Positions 6,218-15,262 of a stretch of DNA of 15,537 bases are shown one piece after another (the first letter of the stretch is position 1; every line of letters begins with the position of its first letter). The translations under genes were made by a program, and so were the position numbers. The notes under the pieces are model-generated. The model ran no database searches. It saw only the letters and a program-made list of their open reading frames with translations, and was not told the DNA's origin. Source of the stretch: Candidatus Minthenecus merdequi (GTDB lineage: Bacteria; Bacteroidota; Bacteroidia; Bacteroidales; Paludibacteraceae); contig JAGHVI010000192.1 of assembly GCA_018064385.1 (NCBI GenBank), positions 1-15,537 of the forward strand, given 5' to 3'.

Positions 6218-8203
6218 TTGAGAATATTTATATTAAACATATTCTTATTATTTGCCTCATTAGGAATGCTGAAGGCGCAACTGAACACTGATCGATTGAT
6301 GAGTGTTGGTCGCAGTGCGCTCTATTTTCAAGATTATGTGCTTAGTATTCAGTATTTCAACAAAGTCATACAGGTCAAACCACACTTAGCTGAGCCATAC
6401 TTTCTCAGGGCAATAGCAAAAATATATTTGGAAGATTTTGATGGGGCAAAAAGGGACTTGGACAGTGTCATAAGACGAAATCCGTTTATGCCGATGGCAT
6501 ACTATTCACGAGGATATGTGGCATGCAGAATGGATGATTGGAATGTTGCGGAAAAAAATATGCTGATGGCATTGGAATATAGTCCTGATAATGTCACATA
6601 TCGAATAAACTTGGTTAATATTTACGAAGCCACTGAACGATTGGATTCTGCAATGTCTGTACTTGATGTAATGATAAGACAGTCGCCGAAATGGTGTGAA
6701 CTTAGGTTGGAGAAAATGCGTCTGTTGGTTGAGACAGGTGATACGCTTGGTGCAAAAGATATGGCAAACGCTTTGGTCAAGGACGAGCCATATAATGAGA
6801 TGGCATATAGTGCAAGGGCGATAATACATCTAATTCTTGAAAATGAAGATTCGGCTTTTATAGATTGCAACAAAGCCGTAACACTTGGAACAAATAATCC
6901 AAATGTTTATATCAACAGAGGTATAATAAATTACAAACGCAACAAATTCAAAGAGTCAATGTCGGATTACGGCAAAGCCATAGAATTGGACGCAAATAAT
7001 GTCAATGCATTGTTCAATAGGGCATTGCTGCGTTATGAACTGGGAGACCACAATAATGCGTTGGAAGACCTAAACAAACTGATAACACTTGAGCCAGAAT
7101 TAGATGAAGCTATTTACCAACGTGGTATTGTTAATGCTTTTCTTGGAAACAGTCGTGAGGCAGTCAGTGACTTTACTACAATAATAGAGAGACATCCTTC
7201 GTTTGTTCCTGTATATTATGCCAGAGCTGAACAATATGAAAAACTGAGGAAAGCAAAAGAGGCATATTTGGACAGAGAGATGGCATACCAATTGATGGAA
7301 GAACACAAAAATGGAAAGAAACCAAAGAAAAAAGATCAATTGCAGACAAAAGCGAAAGTGGCACAAGAAGAGTCAATAGTAGAGAGTGTTGCCAGTTTGT
7401 TTGTAACAAGCAAAGAAGAATCAGAGACCGAAACAGGGGTGCGTGGATTGGTTCAGAACCAAAAGATTGACTTGACAAACGAAGGAAACTTTGTGGTGTC
7501 GTATTATAGAAGTGAAGTGGAAAACTTGATAAGCAAGGAATATAATCCACTTGAACTTCAAGACTTTGTTAAAAAATACCTTCAAGGAAAAGAACTTTAT
7601 ATGGTGACAAAAGAGACACCATTGACAAGCAACATATCGAATTACTTATTCTCAGAAATTGAGGGACTATCGCGAATAATAATCAGTCAGCCGTACAATG
7701 GCATTCTCTATTTATCGAGAGGTTTGAATTATGCAGCGCTTCAGGACTTTGGAAATGCTATGGACGATTTGACGAAAGCAATACATTACGGTGTGGACGA
7801 GGGAATTGTTTATTTTATGAAATCTTGCGTCAGATATAAACAATATGAAGCACTCACTGAGCAGACTTTAACAGAAAACAAACTGAGTGAGAAGGCATTG
7901 GCAAAAGAGTGGGAATTGGTGATGCGAGACTTAGATTATGCAATAGAGATGATGCCAAAAGCTGGTTTTGCGTGGTACAATAAAGGTAATATGCTGACAA
8001 TGAAACGTGAATATCAAAGAGCTATAAACTGCTACAACAAAGCTATAGAGTTGGAACCAGGGTTGGGAGAGGCTTACTTCAACAGAGGTTTGACTTATAT
8101 GCTGAGCGGTGATATAACAAAGGCAAAAGTTGATATGAGTAAAGCTGGCGAGACTGGAATATACAGAGCATACAGGATAATTAAAGAGTTAAAGAACAAA
8201 TAA
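6218..8203 (+). CDS. Exported tetratricopeptide-repeat protein, 661 aa
   Basis: The start is a TTG at 6218 preceded by AGAGGGA. The upstream in-frame codon two positions back is the dapA stop, and the first downstream Met would remove the signal peptide (MRIFILNIFLLFASLGMLKA), so TTG is preferred. Two TPR blocks are visible, about residues 27-355 (for example YINRGIINYKRNKFKESMSDYGKAI) and about 490-645 (YNKGNMLTMKREYQRAINCY). They are separated by a charged linker (365-412, rich in Lys, Gln, Glu). TPR arrays are protein-binding scaffolds. An extracytoplasmic location is inferred from the signal peptide, with no lipobox cysteine seen. Partners are unknown. It sits 3 nt after dapA and 10 nt before mutS. 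Confidence 0.85.
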   Translation: MRIFILNIFLLFASLGMLKAQLNTDRLMSVGRSALYFQDYVLSIQYFNKVIQVKPHLAEPYFLRAIAKIYLEDFDGAKRDLDSVIRRNPFMPMAYYSRGYVACRMDDWNVAEKNMLMALEYSPDNVTYRINLVNIYEATERLDSAMSVLDVMIRQSPKWCELRLEKMRLLVETGDTLGAKDMANALVKDEPYNEMAYSARAIIHLILENEDSAFIDCNKAVTLGTNNPNVYINRGIINYKRNKFKESMSDYGKAIELDANNVNALFNRALLRYELGDHNNALEDLNKLITLEPELDEAIYQRGIVNAFLGNSREAVSDFTTIIERHPSFVPVYYARAEQYEKLRKAKEAYLDREMAYQLMEEHKNGKKPKKKDQLQTKAKVAQEESIVESVASLFVTSKEESETETGVRGLVQNQKIDLTNEGNFVVSYYRSEVENLISKEYNPLELQDFVKKYLQGKELYMVTKETPLTSNISNYLFSEIEGLSRIIISQPYNGILYLSRGLNYAALQDFGNAMDDLTKAIHYGVDEGIVYFMKSCVRYKQYEALTEQTLTENKLSEKALAKEWELVMRDLDYAIEMMPKAGFAWYNKGNMLTMKREYQRAINCYNKAIELEPGLGEAYFNRGLTYMLSGDITKAKVDMSKAGETGIYRAYRIIKELKNK

Positions 8204-8213
8204 CATAAAATAT

Positions 8214-10826
8214 ATGGCTGTAGTTGAAACACCATTAATGAAACAGTATAATGAGATTAAATCTCAATACCCTGATGCAATTCTATTGTTTCGAGTGGGG
8301 GATTTCTATGAAACATTTTCGGAAGATGCGATAAAGGCGAGTTCAATATTGGGCATAACACTCACTCGGAGAGCAAATGGTGTAGCACAATTTGTTGAAT
8401 TGGCAGGTTTTCCGTTTCATGCATTGGACACATACTTGCCAAAACTGATAAGGCATGGACTGCGTGTGGCAATCTGCGAACAGATGGAAGACCCCAAAAA
8501 AACTAAAGGGCTTGTTGAGCGAGATGTGATAGAATTGGTTACACCAGCAACAAGTATGAACGACAATGTCTTGGAAGTTAAGGAGAACAACTTTCTGGCA
8601 TCAATAACCGTGGAAAAAAAGATTGTGGGATTGAGTTTGTTGGATATAACGACGGGTGAATATTTAGTAACAGAGGGAACTGCTGAGCATATAGAGAAAC
8701 TAATGCAATCGTTCCAACCAAAAGAAGTTTTGTATCAAGAAGGTACAAAAGACTTGGCAATCAATGTTGTCGGGACTAAATGGAGATTTCAGCAGATGCC
8801 AGAGTGGATGTACACAATAGAAAATGCGAGAGAAAGATTGTTGGTTCATTTTGAGGTGAAGAATTTAAAAGGTTTTGGAGTTGATGGATTCAAGGCAGGG
8901 CTAATATCGGCAGGAGTCATATTATACTATTTAGATGAAACAAAGCATACCAATACTCGTCATATCAAATCGTTATCAAGGATAGATGATGAGCGTAGTG
9001 TATGGATGGACGGATTTACAGTACACAACTTGGAATTGCTTTCTTCAATGTGTGTTGGTGGCATGAGTCTCTGTCAAGTGATTGATGGTACACTCACTCC
9101 TATGGGTGGGCGAATGCTGAGACGGTGGATAAGTTTTCCACTCAAAGACGTAAATGAGATTGTTGCTCGCCAGCAGGTTGTGACATATATGTTCAGAGAT
9201 ATAGAGATGAGGGAGAGGATAATTCAACAGTTAGAGAAAGTGGGAGATATGGAGAGAATCTCGTCAAAGGTAGGAGTGGGTAGGGTATTGCCAAGGGACA
9301 TTTGGCAATTGAAAGTGGGGTTGAGAGCAGTGGGGCAGATTCGTCAGATGGCAATAAAGGCAAAAGAGTGTCAACCTCTTCAACGTATATCTGATGCGTT
9401 GAATGGTTGTGATATTCTGTGTGATAATATTGAGAAAACTCTTAACGAAGAATGTAACACATTAAACAAGGGTGGATTTATTGCAAGAGGAGTCAGCGAC
9501 GAATTGGACGAATTACGAGACATTGTCTTCAATAGCAAAGATTACCTGCTAAGAATACAGCAACGAGAGTCAGAGGCAACGGGAATAAGTAGTCTTAAAA
9601 TAGGATACAACAACGTTTTCGGATACTATATGGAAGTGCGTAATACACACAAAGATAAAGTGCCAGAAGAATGGATTCGTAAACAGACCCTTGCAAATGC
9701 AGAAAGGTATATTACAGAGGAACTGAAAGAATACGAGACTAAGATATTGACAGCAGAAGAGAAGATTGGCGAGTTGGAACGTAAACTTTTCGAAGAATTA
9801 ACATCATTAGTTTTACAATATATAGAAGCTATACATACAGATTGTTACTATATTGCGCAGTTGGATTGCTTGATTGGTTTTGCCTGTGTCAGTGCAAATA
9901 ATGGATACAATCCTCCAGTGGTTGATGATGGTGATGCACTATCAATAACACAAGGACGTCATCCTGTAATTGAAAAACTTATGAAAGCAGACGAGCATTA
10001 TGTTCCAAATGATATATTTCTTGACAACGACAAGCAACAGATAATGATAATAACCGGTCCAAATATGGCTGGCAAGAGTGCGTTGTTGCGACAGACGGCA
10101 TTGATAGTGCTTTTGGCTCAGATTGGTTGTTTTGTACCTGCTGAAAGTGCTCATATTGGTGTGGTTGACAAGATTTTTACACGTGTAGGTGCGAGTGATA
10201 ACCTAAGTGCTGGAGATAGTACATTTATGGTTGAGATGAACGAAGCTGCAACGATATTGAATAATATGACGGATAAGAGTCTTGTTCTATTTGATGAGCT
10301 TGGTAGGGGAACAAGTACTTACGATGGCATTTCGATTGCCTGGTCTATAGTAGAATATATACATGAGACAAAAAACAAACATGCTAAAACACTTTTTGCA
10401 ACACATTACCATGAACTTAATGATATGGAAAAAGCGTTTACTCGCATAAAAAATTGGAATGTAAGTGTTTGTGAAGTTGATAAAAAGGTTATTTTCTTGA
10501 GAAAACTTGAACGAGGAGGCAGTGAACACAGTTTTGGAATACATGTGGCAAGAATGGCAGGTATGCCTAAAGATGTAGTTGCCAGGGCAAATAAGTTGCT
10601 GGAGCAATTCGAGAATAAAAGACAAGAGAGTCGTATAAGTATCGGTATTGAAAAACCATTGCAAAAGAAAGAAGGTATTCAATTAAGTCTTTTTGCATTG
10701 GATGATCCGACGCTTGAGGCTGTCCGTGACGAGATTCTCAAGGTTGATATCAATTTGCTTACACCACTTGAAGCATTGAATAAACTGAGTGAAATCAAGA
10801 AAATTGTGACAGGAAAAAACGAATAG
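8214..10826 (+). CDS. mutS: DNA mismatch repair protein MutS
   Basis: MutS recognises mismatches and small loops and recruits MutL. The 870-residue protein is full length. It has the mismatch-probing Phe-x-Glu in GDFYETF (Phe31, Glu33), connector, lever and clamp regions, the ATPase Walker A GPNMAGKS (615-622), the Walker B LFDELGRGTS (692-701), the dimer signature around GASDNLSAGDSTF and the histidine of FATHYHE. A QLSLF sequence at 823-827 fits the sliding-clamp binding motif. This is MutS1, not MutS2: there is no Smr domain and domain I is complete. It is the last gene of the plus-strand string and is followed after 10 nt by a strong terminator. Confidence 0.98.
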   Translation: MAVVETPLMKQYNEIKSQYPDAILLFRVGDFYETFSEDAIKASSILGITLTRRANGVAQFVELAGFPFHALDTYLPKLIRHGLRVAICEQMEDPKKTKGLVERDVIELVTPATSMNDNVLEVKENNFLASITVEKKIVGLSLLDITTGEYLVTEGTAEHIEKLMQSFQPKEVLYQEGTKDLAINVVGTKWRFQQMPEWMYTIENARERLLVHFEVKNLKGFGVDGFKAGLISAGVILYYLDETKHTNTRHIKSLSRIDDERSVWMDGFTVHNLELLSSMCVGGMSLCQVIDGTLTPMGGRMLRRWISFPLKDVNEIVARQQVVTYMFRDIEMRERIIQQLEKVGDMERISSKVGVGRVLPRDIWQLKVGLRAVGQIRQMAIKAKECQPLQRISDALNGCDILCDNIEKTLNEECNTLNKGGFIARGVSDELDELRDIVFNSKDYLLRIQQRESEATGISSLKIGYNNVFGYYMEVRNTHKDKVPEEWIRKQTLANAERYITEELKEYETKILTAEEKIGELERKLFEELTSLVLQYIEAIHTDCYYIAQLDCLIGFACVSANNGYNPPVVDDGDALSITQGRHPVIEKLMKADEHYVPNDIFLDNDKQQIMIITGPNMAGKSALLRQTALIVLLAQIGCFVPAESAHIGVVDKIFTRVGASDNLSAGDSTFMVEMNEAATILNNMTDKSLVLFDELGRGTSTYDGISIAWSIVEYIHETKNKHAKTLFATHYHELNDMEKAFTRIKNWNVSVCEVDKKVIFLRKLERGGSEHSFGIHVARMAGMPKDVVARANKLLEQFENKRQESRISIGIEKPLQKKEGIQLSLFALDDPTLEAVRDEILKVDINLLTPLEALNKLSEIKKIVTGKNE

Positions 10827-10836
10827 AACAATCAAT

Positions 10837-10875
10837 AAAAAAGCCTTCGTTACCGTTTGTAGCGAAGGCTTTTTT
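10837..10875. terminator. Bidirectional intrinsic terminator between mutS and gcvT
   Basis: A 17-bp stem with one G-T wobble (arms 10837-10853 and 10859-10875, core GCCTTCG/CGAAGGC) closes a 5-nt CGTTT loop. The arms begin in six A and end in six T, so the hairpin has a T-tail on both strands. It can end the mutS transcript and the convergent pepT-gcvT transcript, whose last stop codon is at 10910. Confidence 0.93.
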
Positions 10876-10909
10876 GTTAGGTAGATTTATAAAACTAACT
10901 TTCAGGAAT

Positions 10910-12001
10910 TTAGTGTCTGAAAGGAACTTTTACAACAATTGCTTTAGCCTCTTTGTTACGAATCTTGACAGCTATTTCTGTATCTACTTTTGAAAACTCA
11001 GGTTTAACATAACCCATTCCGACACCAATGCCACGGCATGGAGACATACAACCAGAAGTTACACGACCAATAATATTGCCTTTGCCATCTGTCAGTTCAT
11101 AGCCATTACGAGGAATTGCACGTTCTTGGAGTTCGAAACCTACGAGTTTCTGCTTAACACCTTCAGCACGTTGTTGAACGTAAAGTTCACCATCAATAAG
11201 GTTTTTGCCTTCAGCAGGTTTTGTAATCCATCCGAGACCTGCTTCGATAGGAGAAGTAGTGTCGTCAATCTCGTGACCATAGAGACAGAAACCCATTTCG
11301 AGACGAAGTGTATCACGCGCACCAAGACCAATTGGCTCAATGCCATATTCTTTGCCAGCCTCGAATACTGCGTTCCAAATCTTCTCACCATATTGAGGGT
11401 TAAAGTAAAGTTCGAAACCACCTGCTCCAGTATATCCTGTAGCTGAAACAATTACATCATCACAACCTGCAAATTTACCTTCTGCGAAGTGGTAGTATTT
11501 GATGTCAGCCAATTTGATGTCTGTCAGTTTTTGAAGAGCATCAATTGCTTTAGGACCTTGAACTGCAAGTTGTGCAACGTGGTCAGAGATATTCTCAAGA
11601 GACACACCTTCAGCGTTGTTCTTGTTGACCCATTCCCAATCTTTGTCAATGTTTGCTGCATTGACAACGAGCAAGTATTTCTCGTCATTGTAGTGATAAA
11701 CAATGAGGTCGTCAACAATACCGCCCTTACCATTAGGGAAACAGTTGTACTGTGCTTGGAAATCGATAAGTTTCAAATTGTTCGAGCATACGCGGCCGAG
11801 AAACTCTTTTGCACGAGGACCCTTTACCATAAATTCACCCATGTGAGAAACATCGAATACGCCTACACCGTTTACTACAGTCATGTGTTCGTGGTTGATT
11901 CCGTTGGCGTAGTTGATAGGCATGTTGTAGCCAGCAAACTCAGCCATTTTTGCACCCAAGGCAATGTGTGTTTGGGTGAATGGAGTTGTTTTTAATTCCA
12001 T
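10910..12001 (-). CDS. gcvT: Aminomethyltransferase, glycine cleavage T protein
   Basis: GcvT moves the methylene group from aminomethyl-lipoyl-GcvH to tetrahydrofolate and releases ammonia. The 363-residue protein is full length and shows FDVSHMGE near residue 49, GGIVDDLIVYHY (93-104, containing the conserved aspartate), ATGYTGAGGFELYF, GARDTLRLE and the C-terminal barrel ending KVPFRH. The ATG at 12001 gives MELKTTPFTQ. An in-frame TTG at 12010 is possible but less likely. It lies 23 nt after pepT and is probably cotranscribed with it. GcvP and GcvH are not in the window, so the cleavage system genes are split. A folate-binding YgfZ paralogue is excluded by the intact T-protein motifs. Confidence 0.95.
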   Translation of the reverse strand: MELKTTPFTQTHIALGAKMAEFAGYNMPINYANGINHEHMTVVNGVGVFDVSHMGEFMVKGPRAKEFLGRVCSNNLKLIDFQAQYNCFPNGKGGIVDDLIVYHYNDEKYLLVVNAANIDKDWEWVNKNNAEGVSLENISDHVAQLAVQGPKAIDALQKLTDIKLADIKYYHFAEGKFAGCDDVIVSATGYTGAGGFELYFNPQYGEKIWNAVFEAGKEYGIEPIGLGARDTLRLEMGFCLYGHEIDDTTSPIEAGLGWITKPAEGKNLIDGELYVQQRAEGVKQKLVGFELQERAIPRNGYELTDGKGNIIGRVTSGCMSPCRGIGVGMGYVKPEFSKVDTEIAVKIRNKEAKAIVVKVPFRH

Positions 12002-12024
12002 AATTTTCAAATGTTATAGTTTTG

Positions 12025-13233
12025 TCATTGTTTAACTATGTTAACTATCACCTCTACTGCCTTCTCCATAGACCGTATTGGAACATACTCGTAACGTCCA
12101 TGGAAATTAAGACCACCAGCAAAGATGTTAGGGCAGACCAAACCCTTGAACGAAAGTTGTGCGCCATCTGTTCCACCACGGATAGGAGATACCTTTGGTT
12201 TCACATCAGCCTCCTCCATAGCCTTGAATGCGCGATCAATGATGTGCATCATAGGCTTTACCTTCTCACACATATTATAGTACTGGTCCTTCAGTTCTAT
12301 CGTTGCCGTGCCCTCGCCATATTTACGATTTATAGCTTCGGCAGTCTCGGTCATAATCTTTTTGCGGTTCTCGAATTTGTCACGGTCGTGGTCGCGGATG
12401 ATATAGCGTAGATGAGCTTGTTCTACAGACCCACCTGCATCAATCACATGGTAGAATCCCTCATAACCTTCGGTGTTTTCGGGTAGTTCTTCCGGTATCA
12501 TAGCCAAATACTCATTTGCTATGCGGATTGCGTTGCGCATCTTGCCTTTAGCAGCTCCGGGGTGAACATTGAGACCTTTGAAAACAATTTGAGCCGAAGC
12601 AGCATTAAAATTTTCATATTCCAACTCTCCAATCTCACCACCATCCATAGTATAAGCCCAGTCACAGCCAAATGCTTCTACGTCAAATTTATGTGCACCA
12701 AGACCGATTTCCTCATCAGGATTGAAACCTATACGCACTTTGCCGTGTTTTATTTCAGGGTGAGCCATCAGGTATTCGCAAGCGGCAATAATCTCACACA
12801 CACCTGCCTTGTCGTCAGCACCAAGCAATGTTGTTCCATCGGTAACGATGATGTCCTGACCTTTATAGTCGAGAATTTCTGGAAATTGTTTTGTTGAAAG
12901 GACGATGTTCTCTTTCTCATTCAACACGATGTCACGACCATCGTAATTGTGCACAATCCTTGGTTTGACATTTTCGCCGCTCATGTCCGGTGCGGTATCC
13001 AAGTGTGCTATGAAACCAATAACTGGCAACTTTTCGTCTGTGTTTGCAGGTAAAGTAGCAAACAGATAGCCGTTATCGTCAAGCGTAATCTCTTGCAGTC
13101 CAATACGTTCAAGGTCTTCTTTAATATGTTTTGCAAAAACCATCTGGCGTTCAGTCGAAGGAGTCACGCCACTCTCCTCGTCCGATGTTGTCCACCATCC
13201 GACGTAGTCTAAAAATCTTTCGGTAAGTGTCAT
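12025..13233 (-). CDS. pepT: Peptidase T (tripeptide aminopeptidase)
   Basis: PepT removes the N-terminal residue from tripeptides. It belongs to the M20 dizinc family and the 402-residue product is near the usual length. Metal and catalytic residues are all present: AHLDT (His77, Asp79), GADDKAG (Asp140), PDEEIG (Glu174 catalytic, Glu175), MDGGE (Asp197) and the final histidine in NFHGRYEYVP (His378). The start is set at the ATG at 13233 (MTLTERFLDYV). The frame is open further upstream to 13353, but that extension crosses the probable promoter at 13281 and lacks family similarity. It leads a two-gene unit with gcvT, so peptide-derived amino acids and glycine breakdown may be coregulated. 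Confidence 0.96.
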   Translation of the reverse strand: MTLTERFLDYVGWWTTSDEESGVTPSTERQMVFAKHIKEDLERIGLQEITLDDNGYLFATLPANTDEKLPVIGFIAHLDTAPDMSGENVKPRIVHNYDGRDIVLNEKENIVLSTKQFPEILDYKGQDIIVTDGTTLLGADDKAGVCEIIAACEYLMAHPEIKHGKVRIGFNPDEEIGLGAHKFDVEAFGCDWAYTMDGGEIGELEYENFNAASAQIVFKGLNVHPGAAKGKMRNAIRIANEYLAMIPEELPENTEGYEGFYHVIDAGGSVEQAHLRYIIRDHDRDKFENRKKIMTETAEAINRKYGEGTATIELKDQYYNMCEKVKPMMHIIDRAFKAMEEADVKPKVSPIRGGTDGAQLSFKGLVCPNIFAGGLNFHGRYEYVPIRSMEKAVEVIVNIVKQ

Positions 13234-13280
13234 AATATAATTTTCTTGTGCAAGGTTTTGTACCATGCATAATTCGACTG

Positions 13281-13312
13281 CAAAGGTACGAATTTTTTCT
13301 GAATTACGACAC
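13281..13312 (-). promoter_or_regulatory. Probable pepT-gcvT promoter
   Basis: On the minus strand TACCTTTG (complement of 13281-13288) matches the TAnnTTTG -7 box. The -33 position holds GTGT, a poor match to TTTG, so activator help is possible. The leader to the pepT ATG would be about 40 nt, too short for a glycine riboswitch. The site supports the pepT start at 13233 instead of the upstream in-frame start. Confidence 0.55.
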
Positions 13313-13356
13313 ACTACAATACTATTATTTTCCACAACTAAAAAAAAACTCATAAA

Positions 13357-13388
13357 CTTGTCTATGTCGAATATTTTTACTATCTTTG
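13357..13388 (+). promoter_or_regulatory. Promoter of the amino-acid symporter gene
   Basis: CTTG at 13357-13360 is followed after 20 nt by TATCTTTG at 13381-13388, a good Bacteroidota -33/-7 pair. The ATG follows at 13411, leaving a leader of only about 15 nt. It is divergent from the pepT promoter, and the two -33 regions are about 45 bp apart, so a shared regulator could act between them. Confidence 0.7.
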
Positions 13389-13410
13389 CACCATTAAATT
13401 TAAGTGCGTT

Positions 13411-14928
13411 ATGTCATCATTTTATTCTACTTTTGCAAACCTTATTCAATCTGTAAACGATATTGTTTGGAGTTTGCCTCTTGTTATACTTTTATTATTT
13501 GCAGGACTTTATTTTTCCTGTGGTCTCAAATTTGTGCAAATCAGATATATTCCTGAGATGATAAGATTGTTGTTTAAGTCTCAGAACAATAAAAAAGGAG
13601 GTAGAACCTCTTTTCAGTCATTCGCTCTGGCACTTTCAGGAAGGGTTGGTACCGGCAACATTGTCGGAGTGGCAACAGCTATAGCATTTGGTGGTCCTGG
13701 CGCAATAGTTTGGATGTGGATTATCGCTTTTTTGGGTTCAGGAACAGCATTTGCAGAATCAACTCTTGCGCAAATATATAAAGAACGTGACAATGGAGAG
13801 TTTCGTGGTGGACCTGCATATTTCATAGAAAAAGGATTGAATCTAAAGAAACTTGCTATATTATTTGCAATCATAGCGTTCATAGGAGAAGGTGTATTAA
13901 TGCCTCCTATCCAGACAAATTGTATTTCATCTTCGATGACTCCAACATTCGGAATACCGATGTGGGTCACTGGCATCATTGTGACTGTCCTCTTGGCTGC
14001 AATTATTATTGGTGGTGTAAAACGAATAGCCCTTTTTGCACAATTTGTTACCCCAATAATGGCTTGCCTATATATAGTCTTGTCAATAATCATTCTTGTC
14101 ATACATTATGATGTCCTTCCTTCTGTTTTTATGGATTTGATAAGAAGTGCATTTGGACTGAATCCTGCCTTGGGTGGTATTCTTGGCACTACCATCTTAT
14201 GGGGTGTCAAACGTGGTCTTTATTCAAACGAGGCAGGACAAGGAACAGGTGCTATGTCTTCAGCCGCAGCAGGAGTCAACCATCCTGTAGAACAAGGTCT
14301 TGTGCAATCTTTCTCTGTCTATATCGACACTCTTTTAGTTTGCTCGGCAACTGCATTGATGATTTTAGCTTGCAAAACTTATAACATTATCGACTCTGTT
14401 ACGCTTATTTCAGGTGGCGAAACTATTGTGACGTACCTTATGCAGAATCCTGGGGCTCCTGTTGGCGAACCTGGTGTACTTTATACATCAATGGCTGTTG
14501 GCACCCTTACTGGTAAAACAGTGGCGAATATTATTATTGCCTTTGCTCTGTTTTTCTTTGCATTTACAACTATCCTTGCTTATTATTATTATGCAGAAAC
14601 AAGCCTTGTCTATCTTTTCACCCGTTTTGCAAAACGAGACAACCAAGGACTGAATCAACGTACTCAGCGTTTGTTTATATACATCTTTCGTGTAATCAAT
14701 CTTACAATGGTCTTTCTTGGTTCAGTTTTCGGCTCAGGTGTAGCATGGACGCTTGGTGACATTGGTGTTGGCTCAATGGCTTGGATTAATGTCATCGCCA
14801 TCCTTCTCCTTTCACCAAAACTTTTCCGTGTCTTCAAAGATTTCGAGCAACAATATAAAAATGGTAAAACTCCAAATTTTGAACCTGACAAACTCAACAT
14901 TCATAATACCAGTTGTTGGAATAAATAA
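13411..14928 (+). CDS. Sodium:alanine/glycine symporter, AGCS family
   Basis: This 505-residue inner-membrane protein has about eleven hydrophobic segments. It carries the AGCS signatures: SGRVGTGNIVGVATAIAFGG (76-95), PGAIVWMW (96-103) and NEAGQGTGAMSSAAA (273-287). These transporters take up alanine or glycine with sodium (or protons), and which substrate applies here cannot be read from sequence. It has its own promoter and no cotranscribed neighbour. It diverges from the peptidase T/glycine cleavage pair, which suits a role in small amino-acid supply. The stop codon is immediately followed by a hairpin, part of the right-hand repeat element, so the element has inserted or grown directly against the gene end without damaging it. 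Confidence 0.93.
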   Translation: MSSFYSTFANLIQSVNDIVWSLPLVILLLFAGLYFSCGLKFVQIRYIPEMIRLLFKSQNNKKGGRTSFQSFALALSGRVGTGNIVGVATAIAFGGPGAIVWMWIIAFLGSGTAFAESTLAQIYKERDNGEFRGGPAYFIEKGLNLKKLAILFAIIAFIGEGVLMPPIQTNCISSSMTPTFGIPMWVTGIIVTVLLAAIIIGGVKRIALFAQFVTPIMACLYIVLSIIILVIHYDVLPSVFMDLIRSAFGLNPALGGILGTTILWGVKRGLYSNEAGQGTGAMSSAAAGVNHPVEQGLVQSFSVYIDTLLVCSATALMILACKTYNIIDSVTLISGGETIVTYLMQNPGAPVGEPGVLYTSMAVGTLTGKTVANIIIAFALFFFAFTTILAYYYYAETSLVYLFTRFAKRDNQGLNQRTQRLFIYIFRVINLTMVFLGSVFGSGVAWTLGDIGVGSMAWINVIAILLLSPKLFRVFKDFEQQYKNGKTPNFEPDKLNIHNTSCWNK

Positions 14929-14954
14929 TGGTGAGTTCTAAAAATTCACCATTA
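14926..14954. terminator. Hairpin at the symporter stop codon, possible terminator
   Basis: The stem TAATGGTGAGTT / AATTCACCATTA (one G-T wobble) closes a 5-nt CTAAA loop and begins on the TAA stop of the symporter gene. The plus-strand side is followed by purine-rich sequence, so it is a poor terminator for the symporter. Read on the minus strand it is followed by ATTTATT, so it could end a minus-strand transcript from the promoter at 15263-15294. Confidence 0.5.
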
Positions 14955-15199
14955 AGAAAGAAATATGAAGATAATTAACAAATAAACTTTTTGGTGTTTT
15001 TGAAGTTTCTTTTGACATCTTGCTGATTTGCTTTGCAGACCTGTCCTAACCTCGGCATAGTCCAAGCAAGCTTGGTCTCTGCTCTCGGTCTTGACAGGTT
15101 GTCAGTCGGTCACATAGCCCGCTATGCTCCCTTCTTCCGCACAGCAATCTGCTCAAAACAAACTTCAAAAACCCTCAAACTGAATTTATAGAACTCACC
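14930..15199. repeat. Nested inverted-repeat element of about 270 bp
   Basis: The outer ends are inverted repeats matching at 17 of 18 positions (14930-14947 with 15182-15199). Inside them, GTTTTTGAAGTTT near 14996-15008 pairs with its complement at 15160-15172 and continues imperfectly for about 15 more bases (TTTTGA, then TTGCTG). At the centre CCTGTC (15040-15045) pairs with GACAGG (15093-15098) and encloses an imperfect stem topped by CCAAGCAAGCTTGG. A separate CATAGC-CC-GCTATG hairpin lies at 15113-15126. The whole can fold into one long branched structure. It resembles a MITE-like or dispersed intergenic repeat. A 27-codon minus-strand ORF (14975-15058) lies within one arm. No transposase is present. 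Confidence 0.7.
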
Positions 15200-15215
15200 T
15201 TAATAGAACCACCCT
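15164..15215. repeat. Right-hand copies of two 16-nt repeats
   Basis: 15164-15179 equals 303-318, and 15200-15215 equals 136-151, each exact and in the same orientation. The second copy starts one base after the outer end of the inverted-repeat element. The two copies are 20 nt apart here but 151 nt apart, and in reversed order, at the left end of the window, where the 55-codon ORF lies between them. Confidence 0.75.
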
Positions 15216-15262
15216 ATAAATGATTGATAATCATATTCACTGTCCGTAGGGAGTAGGTAGTG

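Noticed and set aside
13234..13353. 40-residue N-terminal extension of PepT
   Set aside because: The extension lies across the -7 box at 13281-13288 and has no resemblance to the family. The ATG at 13233 gives the standard N-terminus.
13234..13410. Glycine riboswitch for gcvT or the symporter
   Set aside because: The predicted leaders are about 40 and 15 nt, too short for a glycine aptamer, and no aptamer-like stems are seen.
14926..14954. Plain intrinsic terminator of the symporter gene
   Set aside because: The stem is good, but the plus-strand side lacks a T-run and continues with AAGAAAGAAA. It fits the minus strand or the repeat element better.
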